Source of the DNA: Anthoceros angustus
Taxonomy: Eukaryota; Streptophyta; Anthocerotopsida; Anthocerotales; Anthocerotaceae
NCBI GenBank assembly: GCA_010909165.1
Contig: MU008156.1
Span: 868,001-932,000, forward strand
Direction of reading: 5' to 3'
DNA: 64,000 nucleotides
The position numbers and the translations under genes are program-made. This document shows positions 20,938-32,158 of the stretch, one piece after another. The first letter of the stretch is position 1. Each line of letters opens with the position of its first letter. Under the pieces are notes generated by a model, which was not told where the DNA came from, did no database searches, and saw only the letters and a list, made by a program, of their open reading frames with translations.

Positions 20938-23354
20938 AACACGATAATTTTTGAAGGGGGTTAATAATCTCGAAGGGGGTTTTCCGCAAATAATCTCTGA
21001 AGGGGGTTTTTGATGGGCCCTAAAACAGCGTTTTGAAGGCATTCCGGAAAACAGCTCCGAAAAAAAGGGTGTCACCCAGAAAAATTACTACTTTCCATCT
21101 AGCAATGTTTGTGGCCAATGGTGGTCGCAAACTCCAACCTAGGGAAATAATGCAAAGTAGGAACGGTGGAGAAGGCCGTTCCTGCCGGGCAAGAACGACT
21201 GTAAACTCAGTTTTGGGATGGAAATGTGGTTTTGTTATGACACCACAAAAGCCACGGACAGGTATTTCCTAACACGTAAACATCAAGAACCGGACTTACA
21301 ACATTAACTCGGGACCCGGAAAACGAGATTTCGCCACTCATCCCCGTAGTTCAATCCATCGTCATCACTTGGTCCAGCCTTCTCCTCCATTGTCATCACT
21401 ATCTTCAGCGACACTTTCACTTGTTGTATGAAGCCACGCAACTCGCAGAGCTTATCCCTTATCGCTTTTTGTCCACCGTGACATGACAGTGTATGCTCAA
21501 CACAAACCCATAATAGTGATGACTGCTTCATTCACAAATACCTCAGTATGTTTTTAGGTAATGGATCTTATTCCCTTTTTCCTCGATTGGACCGATGGGT
21601 TACCACTCTGGCGGACTATGTGTTCCCACATATCTCCTTCATACGCATCTATGTGCTCGGTCCGATACTAGTGGATAAGAAAGTGAGGTCGTGGTGCGTT
21701 TAGCTTCACGTCAATGACCTCCCAATCCGTAATGGCCTATGCATGTCCAGACAGCCGCGCCGTAAACATCCCTCTCGGATTTTATGTCCCCATTCATCCG
21801 TGCCATTTCCAGCTTGCCTTCCCGCATTTTGATATGCCCCAAATACATATCACGTGGAGGTCCTCAATAATGCCTCATCTAGCAAAGCTTCATCCGCACT
21901 TGAAGTGGCCGTATGATCCACTTCGCACGTGAAAACCACTTCCAAGGACGTGTAGCACTAGCCCAATGTTATTCTCCACAACGATAGCAATCTCCTTCCG
22001 GTCCACAGGCTTCCCACCACTTATACTCTTCAACATACCTATGGATGCAAATCTTTTAACCCTTCCCGCAAATGGGCCACACCTTCCATCGGTGATAGGA
22101 TACCGCTGCTCCTTCTTGTCCCCCTAGCTTCACCAGATGCACCGTAGGATGGTGCTAAGGGAGGCGCCGGCCGACGGCCTCCCCAAAGATGCCTCGCCAT
22201 GGGCGCCGGCCGCCGGGCGCCTCCCCTAGCACACCTGCCCATGGCGCCGGCCGCCGGCCGCCCCAACACGCCCGCTGGGCGGGCGCCGGCCGCCTCCCTA
22301 GCACCGCCCATGGGCGCCGGCCGCGCCTCCCTAGCACACCCCGCCCATGGGCGCGCCGGCCGCCCCTAGCACCCCATGGGCCGGCCGCCCCCAACACGCC
22401 CGGCCGGCCGCCGCCGGCGCCCCCACCAACACGCCATGTTTGCCCATGGCGCCGGCCGGCGCCTCCCCTACACCCTGCCACCCATGGGCGCCGGCTGGCG
22501 CCCTCCTAGGCTGTCTTCCAAAAAAATATTTAGCGCCTCAAGAGTATTCAACCATGGACTGTTGGTCTAGTGTTTGGGAAATAAGTGTAGTAATGAATAG
22601 GTTTCGTGTTCAAACCTCGTGCCTCCTCAAGAGTTCAATTTTGTTGATTTTAAGGATGCTTGCATGGGCGCATGGGCAACTAACTTTGTTCATTTTAAGG
22701 ACGTTGGCATTGCCTTAAAGCCCAAGTGGTTGCATTGAGTGCCGAAGGTTGAAGACCACGACCGCGACCTTTTGGATGAGGGTCGTGAGACCCTAGATCT
22801 TGTGTGGCGATCGACACCTGGACCGGGCCCAAGAATGATACTATTGAAGACGAGCAAGCAATGGAGGAGAACGACAACTTCGAGGCGGAGGATATGGACC
22901 GCCTCGAATATGGCGGTGGTACTTGACCTTTCGCGCAAGGCATGGATGAGTCGCCAGCCGCACTCTTGAATGGCTATTGTCGCCGATGACCACTTCCTCC
23001 TTCAGCTTGTTTGTTGCAATGTTCTCACGACCACTTAAATGAGACTCCGCTAATGCAGATTGTTTTCATTGTGTTCCACCACTTGAAAGTAAAAGTTTTC
23101 GGTTGTAATAAACATATGAAAATGGCAGCCCTCTATGCATTCTACTAAAGCATAACGGGCCCACACCCTATGTGCTCCAGTTCGGTGTAGACTTGAAAGT
23201 GCATCTTTTATCAAAGATATGACCTCGTAAAGGGTGTGTGCATTATCAAAGTAGGGCACATATGCTGTTCTAGGTAAGGTGTTCTTCGTGACAAGGGGGT
23301 GATGTCTCGGCCGAAGGGGGTCAGTATATCCCCCCCTTCAAAAATTATCGTGTT
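20938..23354 (-). mobile_element. DNA transposon, copy 2: inserted in CACTA Tnp2, TSD ATAA
   Basis: Same 23-bp inverted ends as copy 1, at 20938-20960 and 23332-23354, flanked by ATAA on each side (20934-20937 and 23355-23358). At 2,417 bp it is collinear with copy 1 along its whole length, with many small indels, and carries the same degraded ORF, GC-palindromic array and acidic frame. Its insertion interrupts a recognisable transposase frame, which shows independent mobility from copy 1. Confidence 0.92.
22150..22505. repeat. GC-palindromic array in transposon copy 2
   Basis: Same motif family as 11815-12170 (GGCGCCGG, GGCCGGCG, CCCATGGGC) but with many single-base and short losses compared with copy 1. 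ORFs on either strand are compositional. Confidence 0.8.
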
Positions 23355-23358
23355 ATAA

Positions 23359-25320
23359 CCCTCTCTAACCGCACTAAGGTCTCTTGTGCATGTAGCCTCA
23401 TCGCAGGAATCTCCGATGGGTCAACCTCCCTTGTCCTAGCCATCGAAATAACCGTGCCAAGCCGACTATGGGCTAATAGACCTCCCGCGGTAAAGCTCCC
23501 CGCAATGCAATTGGGAGATAATACTCCATAACTTTTTTCCAGTCATGTGTTTTAAGGCCAGATAGTTTCCCGTCTGCAAACCTCTGTCCGATGTATGCGG
23601 CAAACCCAGATGGTGGCCTAATCAACTTCAGCTGCTCATGCACCATCGCCATGGCCTCCGGCTCCACAACATACATCGCATCAACATATGTAGCATCTGC
23701 GGCTGTGCTCGACGGCCAGAGGTCTGGTTTGGTGTTTACATCATAATCTGCCATGTCCCGCCGACAGGGGAGATCATCCTTAACACCAGATAAGAAACCA
23801 TAAAGTGAAACCACAATGTTCTTCAAAATGTGCATGCAATCTTTAAGATCACCCACTAATAGATGTTGCGGATTCAGTGATAGGGGATTAGAGCACATAT
23901 TGTAACCCAAAAACAAGGCTGAAGGAATAAATGAATGATAAAGCGAGAGGTCAGGGAAAGAATAGTACCCTTTTGTAAGGGAGGTAGTCGTAGGCAGCCC
24001 ATTTCTTCCACACATTCCACCGCCATTGCTCCATATGGTCTTGTGGCGTGGCAGACTCCCATGCATCCATCTCGTCTACAATCATGGCAGTCGTTATCCT
24101 CATTGGAGGCGCGACCGTCTCTACAACTCCGTTGAAAAGATGGATGTCTTGGACCCTAAGGTCATGGTCAAGAGGGAGCAACTTCCGGGTCCCTGGGTAA
24201 ACCACTTTGTGAAGATGAGGCGAGTGTCGGGCCTCGAGGTGCTTCCAACATGGGGGGCACGCCATATATCCTGAAGTATGGAGGCCACATAAAGTTCCCA
24301 TGCCCGGGTAGTCTGCCATCATGCAGAGTTGCGCGGCTCGCAGCCTAAAAATGCTCTTTGGATGGCCAATAGGGTACGAGGCATCTACGGCTTGTATGCC
24401 ATGCCATAACTCCCGCATGTCCTCGTACAACGGCGCCAGATATACATCAAGATTGCATGGCTTATGTGGCCCAGGCACCAACACAGCCGTCAATATGTAT
24501 TCCTTCCGTATGGTCTTCCAAGGGGCCAAATTATAGTTCAGAAGTAGAACTATGCTTCTGTCCGAAGGGATTAATGCCATCAGTGCTTAAGCCAAATCGG
24601 AGATTACAGTCTTCCTCCCCGAAACCATCAATCGCATCCGGTGTAGCCCATGCGGGCATATCTGCCATTAGTGCCATTTTACCGGTCTCACTTCGGAGTT
24701 GCCGATGGGCCACACGATCGCGGGCCAGCTGTGGAATAACGAACATATGTCGGCACCTCTTCAAAAGGGGGAAGTACCACATGACTTTGCTCGGAGTGCG
24801 TTCCTTCTTCACAGTGTCGGCCCGGTAACGAGGAAGGCCACATTTCAAGCAATTTTTCTCCCTCGAATATTGCCCTCTAAACAGCATGCACCCTTTAGGA
24901 CATACATGGATCCGCTCACATCCCATCGACACACATGAAATAATGCCCAAAGCTTCCGCTCGGCTCGCCGAAAGGCAATTCCCCTCTGGTAATATTGCCG
25001 TATGCAAAGCTTGGAAAAGGGCATCCATAGCAGCGTGGCTCACTCCGTACTTTGATTGTATTTCGAGGACAATCATAACGGCCGAGAGAACATCCACTTT
25101 GGTACCGGCGAACAAAGTTCGGCCGGCTGCCACCAGGAGCTTGCCCAAATCACCGGCACCATCCGCACCCACTCCATCAAAAAAACTAGAGTCCACTCGT
25201 TCGGCAATGTCATCTGCACTTCCTTGGATGTGCCATATTCATCCTCTCCTAGCGGGTCCATAATGTCTGCATCGGCGGCGCCACTATCCTCTTCCTGGTT
25301 ATCATTGCTTTGCATTTGCC
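23359..25320 (-). pseudogene. tnp2: CACTA (En/Spm) Tnp2-like transposase, frameshifted
   Basis: Minus-strand transposase of the Transposase_21 family. It opens with an acidic N-terminal part (about 25.2-25.3 kb), then ERIHVCPKGCMLFRGQYS, NCLKCGLPRY, FGLSTDGINPFGQ, NYNLAPWKTIRKEYI, VPGPHKPCNLDVYLAPLYED, FRLRAAQLCMMADYPGMGTL, GYMACPPCWK, and near the end LKTHDWKKVMEYYLPIALRG of DUF4218. Frame breaks lie near 25.2, 24.55, 23.95 and 23.48 kb, so no single ORF survives. The gene is then interrupted at 23355 by the TIR transposon and resumes at 20933. The enzyme normally excises and reinserts CACTA elements. No CACTA terminal repeats could be paired, so the full element borders are unknown. Confidence 0.92.
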
Positions 25321-25470
25321 CCCCCTCGAGCGTGGCAGGTTGGCCACGGGCCCGTATCCCGGACCCCAATGGGCGGCCGAATTGGTCGTAGTATCAAGCT
25401 TCTGGGCTATGCACTTCCACAGGGAGTTAAGAAATAAGTAGGGTTTGTTTTTAGGATTGAAGGATAAATA

Positions 25471-28400
25471 AAGGCGGAAAGGAGGAATAAATTGGGGTGG
25501 CGCTTGGACGAGGCTCGGAGTATACTCGGACTGGAGTGAACAACGGACCCCGGTACCACTATGGCAAGCTCGGACTACGCCGAGTAACGGATAAGTCCGG
25601 AACCCACCCAGTGTCAAAACAGGATAAGTACGCCAGTGAAAGTAACCTAGGAGCGAGGCGTGAGGATGACGAGGCGGCGCCACGTGGACGGCCCCGAGTG
25701 GAGGTCGGCATGCAGAGGTCAGACCGTAACCTGCCGAGGCCGCAGGCAGTATTCACGCCCGCGCGCGCGCGAAGGCCGCAGGCCGGTAAGCGAGGGTCGA
25801 GTAAGCCGCGCACTCGCGCTACGGACAACGAAGAGGCGCCCAGCTTTCCACAAGCGCGCCAAGGAGGAGGTCACCGCAGCCTGCATAATCCTCACGGTCC
25901 CTTGCGCCCGCAATCCGCTCGGGCGCTTTTGGGCGCCTACCGGCAGAGCGCGCAAGCAACGCGCGAAGGAGGAACATCGTGCCGACCGCCAGCAGCCTAC
26001 AAGAACAAGAGGAGGAGGAAAGCAATGGCACCCAAAAGCCGACGGAAGTCTGGGAGCCATGGACCGTGGAGCGCAACATTGTGACCCGCGCTATCCGGAC
26101 TGGGCCCCGGCCGGAGGAAGCAGGGAATTGGTGCGGAGTGGCATCCGGACGTGTTCCAAATGGTCTCGACCTTTGACAACCTACTCTAGTCCGGAGTTTG
26201 CCCGAAGATGCCGGGCGATCAACAAGGAGGTCCGATCCAAGAACCTCCGGAGGACCCGAGGCGATGGACCTTGAGGTCCCGAGGATGGCCTACAACCGCC
26301 CAAGGAGGAAGAAGGGGCGGTGCCGAGCCCCTTAAGGCGAAGGGAAGATAGGGCCGCCACGGGCGCGCCGAGGCTCGAACGCAGGACAACCAACGGATGG
26401 TTGATATCCGATCCGCCGGATACCGAGTAAGGGCGGTAGCCGGATCATTGTCCATTGAACTCGCCACCAAGGTGGATCACCTTGGTGATAACCTGCTGGT
26501 ATTCTCGCATGCGCCCAGCTGGGAAGAGAGCGACCGGGAAGGATTATCTTCGCCCGCCTGGGCCAGAGGCACGCAAGCTAAGGAGCGAGAAGCCTCGCTT
26601 ATCGACCCCATACCGATTCATGTATGGGGACATTTCGAGCCCCTCAAGGAGGAGAGCTTGAACGGGCGCCAAGGGCCGGAGGCCCCGCCAAGTAGAGCGT
26701 GCAAGGGCGCCTGAGGTGGGGGTCGCCCTTCAAGACCAAGCGACTCGGAGGAGGACGATCGAGGATTCCTGACCCCATACGCTGAGCGAACCCCTCACCA
26801 CCTGTGGAAGTTTGGGAGGAGATTCCCCTTCCTCCTTTTGCCCTGCCGCCCGCATGAGGGAGCCGATGCCGAGGGCGCTGGCCCGCACCGGCATGCAGCC
26901 CAACAACCACGACGGCCGCCGAGCCCCGACGAACTCAACGGGAGCCAAGAGGCGGAAGACGGTGCCGCTTACCAACGCAAAGACCTCGGTGCCGGACTTA
27001 CCCACGGAGTGGCAAGAGGTCAAGAGGCGGTAAGGAGGGTAAAGGGACGTGGCCCAAGGAGCAGGAGGTCACCGCAGCACACCTCGAGCCGGCCCCTGCC
27101 CCGTGAAGGGGCAAAAGAGCTTGCTCCCGACCCCCTCACCTCCTCCGAGCCCTGTGAGAAAGAGGGCACAAAGGAGTTAGAGGCCAAGAGGGCCAAGAGG
27201 GTGAGACTGACCACCACTGTGACCCGAGGGTCCCGATTAGGTCCGAGAACCCACCGACTTACTCGGCGGTATGGAGGTCCTGGATCGAGAAATGCCGGCC
27301 CCACTACGGACTTTGTGGGGGCCTCACTGCGGCCGTGGAAGAAACACGGCGAAGTCCTGCTACGGCCATGGACGGAATGCTTTGGGGTCTCGTGGTACGG
27401 AGAAGACCTGTGAAGTGGAGGCCACCCGAGGAGGATGGTGGAACCCAAGAGCAAGTGAAGGCGGCCGAGGGGCAAAGGAAAAGGCGGAGTCCTCGCCGAT
27501 CGAGGAAGGGAAACGCCTGGCGGAGCGCGAGGCCCGCGGTTCAAGCAGACTGGGTTCTTCACCGCGAACACCTGGCAAGCTCGAGGCCAAGCGGGCGGAG
27601 GACCTTGCAGCGAAGAGGGAAGCGCAGCAGAGGCGGAAGAGGCCCGGCACAAGCAGAGAGCTCGGACCGGAGGCGGCCCCAGAGGCCAAGGGCGAGGCCT
27701 GTAAAGGCGGAAAGGAGGAATAAATTGGGGTGGCGCTTGGACGAGGCTCGGAGTATACTCCGACTGAGTGAACAACGGACCCCGGTACCACTATGGCAAG
27801 CTCGGACTACGCCGAATGGGATAAGTCCGGAACCCACTCCAGTCAAATAGGATAAATCGCCGAAAGTAACCTAGGAGGCGGGCGTGAGGATGACGAGGCG
27901 GCGCGCGTGGGCGGCCACAGAGTGGAGGTCGGGCATGCGGTAGGCGGGCCGTAACCTTGCGAGGCCGTTATAGCGGTATTCACGCCCGCGGCTGCGCGGC
28001 GTAAGGCGAGTGGAGCGTGGGGGTCGAGTAAGCCATGCGGACCCACAGCGATTCTGGACAGCGCCTTCAGCCCGGTTACTTCCTGGCGCGGCCAAGGAGG
28101 AGGTCATTTGCTGTGACCTCGAGACAATCCTCACGGTCCCTTGCGCTCCATAATCCGGCTCTCTGGCTATCTTTTGGGCGCCCGATCGGCTTAGCGCGTG
28201 GCGCACCGTCAAGGTTGGAGCGTGACAGCGGCGAAGGAGGAACATCGTGCCGGCGGACTCGGCCAGCGGCTACAACAAGAGGAGGAGAAAGCAATGGCAC
28301 CCAAAAGCCGGTGATGCAGGAGCCATGGACCCTCGTGGGCGCAACATTGTGACCGGCGCTATCCGGACTGGGCCCCGGCCGGAGGCGGGGATTGGTGCGA

Positions 28401-30307
28401 GTGGCATCTGGGCGTGTTCCAAATGGTGCGGACCTTTGGCGTCACTCTAGTCGGGAGTTTGCGGAAGATCTTGGCGATCAACAAGGAGGTCGATCCAAGA
28501 ACCTCCGGAGGACCAGGCGATGGACCTTGAGGTCCCGAGGATGGCCTACAACCGGAGGAAGAAGGGGCGTGGTGCAGGCCCCTTAAGGCGAAGGGAAGAT
28601 AGGGCGGCCACGGTGGCGATCTTGAGGCACAGGCAGCGGACAACCAGCGGATGGTTGATATCCGTCTGCTGGGCGGTCGAGTAAGGCGGTAGCCGGATCA
28701 TTATCCATTGGAACACACTCACCAAGGTGGATCACCTTGGTGATAACTGTTAGTATTCACATGCGCTCGGTGAGGAAGGGTGGGAAGGATTATCTTAGGT
28801 TGATCGAGGAGCCGCAAGCTAAGGGCGAAGCCCTCGCCATCGGTGACCCCATACGATTCATGTATGGGGACATTTCGAGCTCTGAAGGAGGAGAGCTTGA
28901 GCAGGCGCTCGGGAAGGTGGAGGCCACGAGTAGGCGTGCAAGGCGCGAGGTGGGGGTCGCCCTTCAAGACCAAGCGGACTCGGGAGGAGGGCGGAGGATT
29001 CGGACTCCATCGTCTGGGCGAACCCCTCACCACCCGGGGAAGTTTGGGAGGAGATTCCCCTTCCCTCCTTTTGGTGCCCTCGGGCGGTAGCACGGAGGCG
29101 TCTGGGAGGCGTTGGCGGCTCCGGCACCGGACAGCCAACAACCACGGCGGCTGCGGGCCCACGAACTCAGCGGGGCCGAGGCGGAAGGCGGTGCCGCCTG
29201 GCACCTCGGAAGGTGCGGTACCCTTACCCACCTTGCAGGTGGAAAGTGAGGCGGTGGGAGGCGAGAAGGGGCGTGGCCCAAGGAGGCGAGGAGGTCAGCG
29301 GCGGCCCACCAGGCAGTCTGTCCCCGGGAAGGGGCAAAAGAGCTTGCTCCGGACCCCCTCACCTCCTCAAGGCCCAGGAGAAAGAGGGCACAAAGGAGTT
29401 AGAGGCCAAGAGGGCCAAGAGGGTGAGACTCGGACCTCACCACTCGGGACTGAGGTCTGATTAGGTCAGGAGAACCCGTCCGGACTTACTCGGGGCGGTA
29501 TGGAGGTCCTTGGCGGAGAAATGCGGCTCCACTACGGACTTTGTGGGGGCCTCACAGTGGCCGTGGAAGAAACAGCGAGTCACAGCTCGTCATGGGCCGG
29601 AATGCTTTGGGGTCTCTGAGTGCAGTGAGAAGACCCGAGTGGAGGCCACCGGAGGAGGATGGTGGAACTCAAGAGCAAGTGAAGGCGGCCGAGGGGCAAA
29701 AGAGCTTGCTCCGGACCCCCTCACCTCCTCAGGCCCAGGAGAAAGAGGGCACAAAGGAGTTAGAGGCCAAGAGGGCCAAGAGGGTGAGACTCGGACCTCA
29801 CCACTCGGGACTGAGGTCTGATTAGGTCAGGAGAACCCAGTCGGACTTACTCGGCGGTATGGAGGTCCTTGGCGGATCGAGAAATGCGGCTCCACTACGG
29901 ACTTTGTGGGGGCCTCACAGTGGCGGCCGTGGAAGAAACACGGCGAGTCAGCTACCGTCATGGGCCGGAATGCTTTGGGGTCTCGTAGTGCAGTGAGAAG
30001 ACCCGAGTGGAGGCCACCGGAGGAGGATGGTGGAACTCAAGAGCAAGTGAAGGCGGCCGAGGCAAAGGAAAAGGCGGAGTCCCTCGCTCGGATCGAGGAA
30101 GGAAGCCGGGTGGCGGAGCCGAGGCCAGGCGGTTCGGGGCCGGGCCAAGGTTCTTGTGTCTGACAGTGAAACAAGCTCGAGGCCAAGCAGGCGGAGGACC
30201 TTGCAGCGAAGAGGGAAGCGCAGCAGAGGCGGAAGAGGCCGGCACAAGCAGAGAGCTCGGGACTGGCGGAGGCGGCCCCAGAGCAGGCCAAGTGGGCGAG
30301 GCCTGTA
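25471..30307. repeat. Head-to-tail duplication of 2.2-2.6 kb, GC-rich, Arg/Glu-rich frames
   Basis: AAGGCGGAAAGGAGGAATAAATTGGGG opens unit 1 (25471-27703) and a near copy opens unit 2 (27704-30307). Plus-strand frames encode charged low-complexity stretches (EAKRAKRV, AEDLAAKREAQQRRKR) that might be the gag-proximal part of a Ty3-like element, but no gag, zinc knuckle or polymerase signature is convincing. Frames are broken by numerous short indels between the units, so I do not call genes here. This covers the whole gene-free stretch. Confidence 0.8.
29331..30060. repeat. 362-bp tandem duplication inside unit 2
   Basis: GGGGCAAAAGAGCTTGCTCC starts at 29331 and 29693. The two copies are nearly identical. 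Unit 1 has a single copy (about 27108-27470), which explains most of the length difference between the large units. Confidence 0.88.
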
Positions 30308-31140
30308 AAGGCGGCGGAGTCAAGTCACAAGAAGAGCGACCGGATCACCATGCACGTGATCGAACCGTGGAGAGAGTCACAGTACCGAGGTTAACTCAAG
30401 GCCGCACAAAGGGCTATGGAGTGCAAGGCGCGAGGTGGCCCAAGGAGGAGATGGAGGCCAAGACTCGGGAGATAGGATCTCCGACACCGAGGAAGTAGAG
30501 GAGAGGCGGCAGCAGATGGAGGACAAGAAGGACACGCTGGAGCTACAACCCAAGATGCGCTTGAGCAGTGATTCTCAACGAGAGAATCCACGACTCGAGC
30601 ACGAAATAGAGTGCCCAGCCCGGCTCAAGACGGAGGAAAATCGCGACTATCCAAGGAGTTGGACGCTGCTGCTGCATGAGCCGGAGGCGGAAGAGGCCGG
30701 GCACAAGCGAGAGCTCGGGACTGGCGGGCGGCCGGCTAAGCGGCGCCAAGTGGGCGAGCCAGTAAAGCGGCGAAGGAGTCGCCGCGGCAAGCGGCAGGAT
30801 CACTCTGACGTGATCGGGTGGAGAGAGTCGTATGACGAGAGGCTAACTCGAAGGCCGCCACAGGCTATGGGCGAGCAAGGGCCGGTAGGGGAGGAGATGG
30901 AGGCCGGCCTCGGGAGATAGGAGATCTCAGAGTGCAGTGCAGGAAGTAGAGGAGGCGGCGAGATGGAGGCAGCAAGGACAGCTGGGCTACAACTCCAAGA
31001 TCGTCGAGGCGGCGGTGATTCTCAGCGAGAATCACGACCTCGAGCACGAAATAGAGTGCCTCGGCTCCGTCGAAGGCGGAGGAAAATCGGCGACTATCGA
31101 GGTTGGGCGTTGCGAAGGAGGAGGAAGTCGGGAGTCGGAC
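30231..31140. repeat. About 458-bp tandem repeat, two diverged units
   Basis: GGAAGAGGCC-GGCACAAGC occurs at 30231 and 30689. Both units then run through GGGACTGGCGG, a GGAGAGAGTC site and CTCGAGCACGAAATAGAGTGCC (30595 and 31040). It is a continuation of the same Arg/Glu-rich repeat field, with no gene recognised. Confidence 0.75.
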
Positions 31141-32158
31141 GGAGGTACGGCCACTTTGGAGAGGGTGAGCTAAGGCGAATGAGCGGAGGCCGGAGCAGCT
31201 GGGCGAGAAAGAAGGCTGCTGGTCCGGTGAGAAAGGCGGAAGGAGCAGCTGCGCTATGAGTGGTGGCAATGGAGAGAAGCAGCGGGGAGGCGGAGCAGCG
31301 GAGGAGGCGGCGAGATGGAGGCCGCCTTGTAGCCTCGCGTGATGACCAGCTCGGTGTCAAATCTGGCGGAGAGGTGGCCCAACAAGCGGCACGCCCGGCT
31401 CCGGAACACTTATGGCGGAGGAGTATCGGGTGCTCGGGCACCGTGGAAGAGGCAATTCAACAAGTCGATTCGGACTTTGCCTATTACCACGCCGAGCTCC
31501 CTGATGAAGCCTCTCGGCGGCGGAGGCCGGACCACAGTCGGACCGGAAGGCTCGAGAAGGAGATGAAGGCCACGGGGCAGCCAGGGACCCTAGTGGCCTG
31601 TTTGAAGATAGCGAGGCGGAGGCGGCGGAGGCGGAGCGGAGGAGGCGGCGGATGCGATCGAGGTAAGCACCCGCACCTCACCATGGAAGGAGGAGGGCCA
31701 GCGAGTCACTTGAGCGATCGGGAGCAGTGGAGGACTTGAGGAGAGCCACGGAGGTCCGTGAGGGAGGAAACCCGGGTGGGCGTGAGTCGGACTTTGTCCG
31801 GACCCGGAGGCCGGACCACAGTCGGACCTCGGTAATAAGTCCGGACCACAGTCGGACCAGTCCGGACCACGTGGGACCAAGTCCGGACCACGAGTCGGAG
31901 TGTCCGGACCACAGTCGGACCACAGTCGGACCTGGCCGGCGGACCCGAAATAAGCGGACTCACGAGTTGAGTCGAGACAGACCTCGAGGCCTGCGGCGAT
32001 GAGGAGGAGCCCCGCCGACTTACGCTAGGGCCAGAGTGGACCGGCGAAGGACCGAGGGGAGGAGGATGGCGTCGTGGTAGCGGTTGTCGACCGCCGTGTA
32101 ACTGATTCGGGAGAGGAGGGCCCGCCTCACGGATCATCCGATTGGGTGCACCACAAGC
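31141..32158. other. GC-rich repeat field, including GTCCGGACCACAGTCGGACC array
   Basis: No convincing gene. At about 31795-31940, six or more imperfect copies of GTCCGGACCACAGTCGGAC are strung together with variable spacers. Purine-rich GGAGGCGGAG words dominate the rest. Confidence 0.6.

Larger units (their letters stand above)
18046..21701. repeat. Head-to-tail duplication of about 1.8 kb (gag fragment plus transposon left part)
   Basis: CGTTTACTCTCAAGACCTC occurs at 18046 and 19837. Unit 1 (18046-19836, 1,791 bp) and unit 2 (19837-21701, 1,865 bp) agree along their length apart from dozens of 1-8 bp indels, most of them losses in unit 1. Each unit holds the Copia gag N-terminus, a subterminal-repeat-like stretch of AATTTCAAA words, a Tnp2 piece, and the left 0.75 kb of the TIR transposon. 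Confidence 0.9.

Noticed and set aside
25471-31900. Protein-coding genes in the Arg/Glu-rich repeat field
   Set aside because: Frames are not conserved between the duplicated units, and the composition explains the open frames on both strands.
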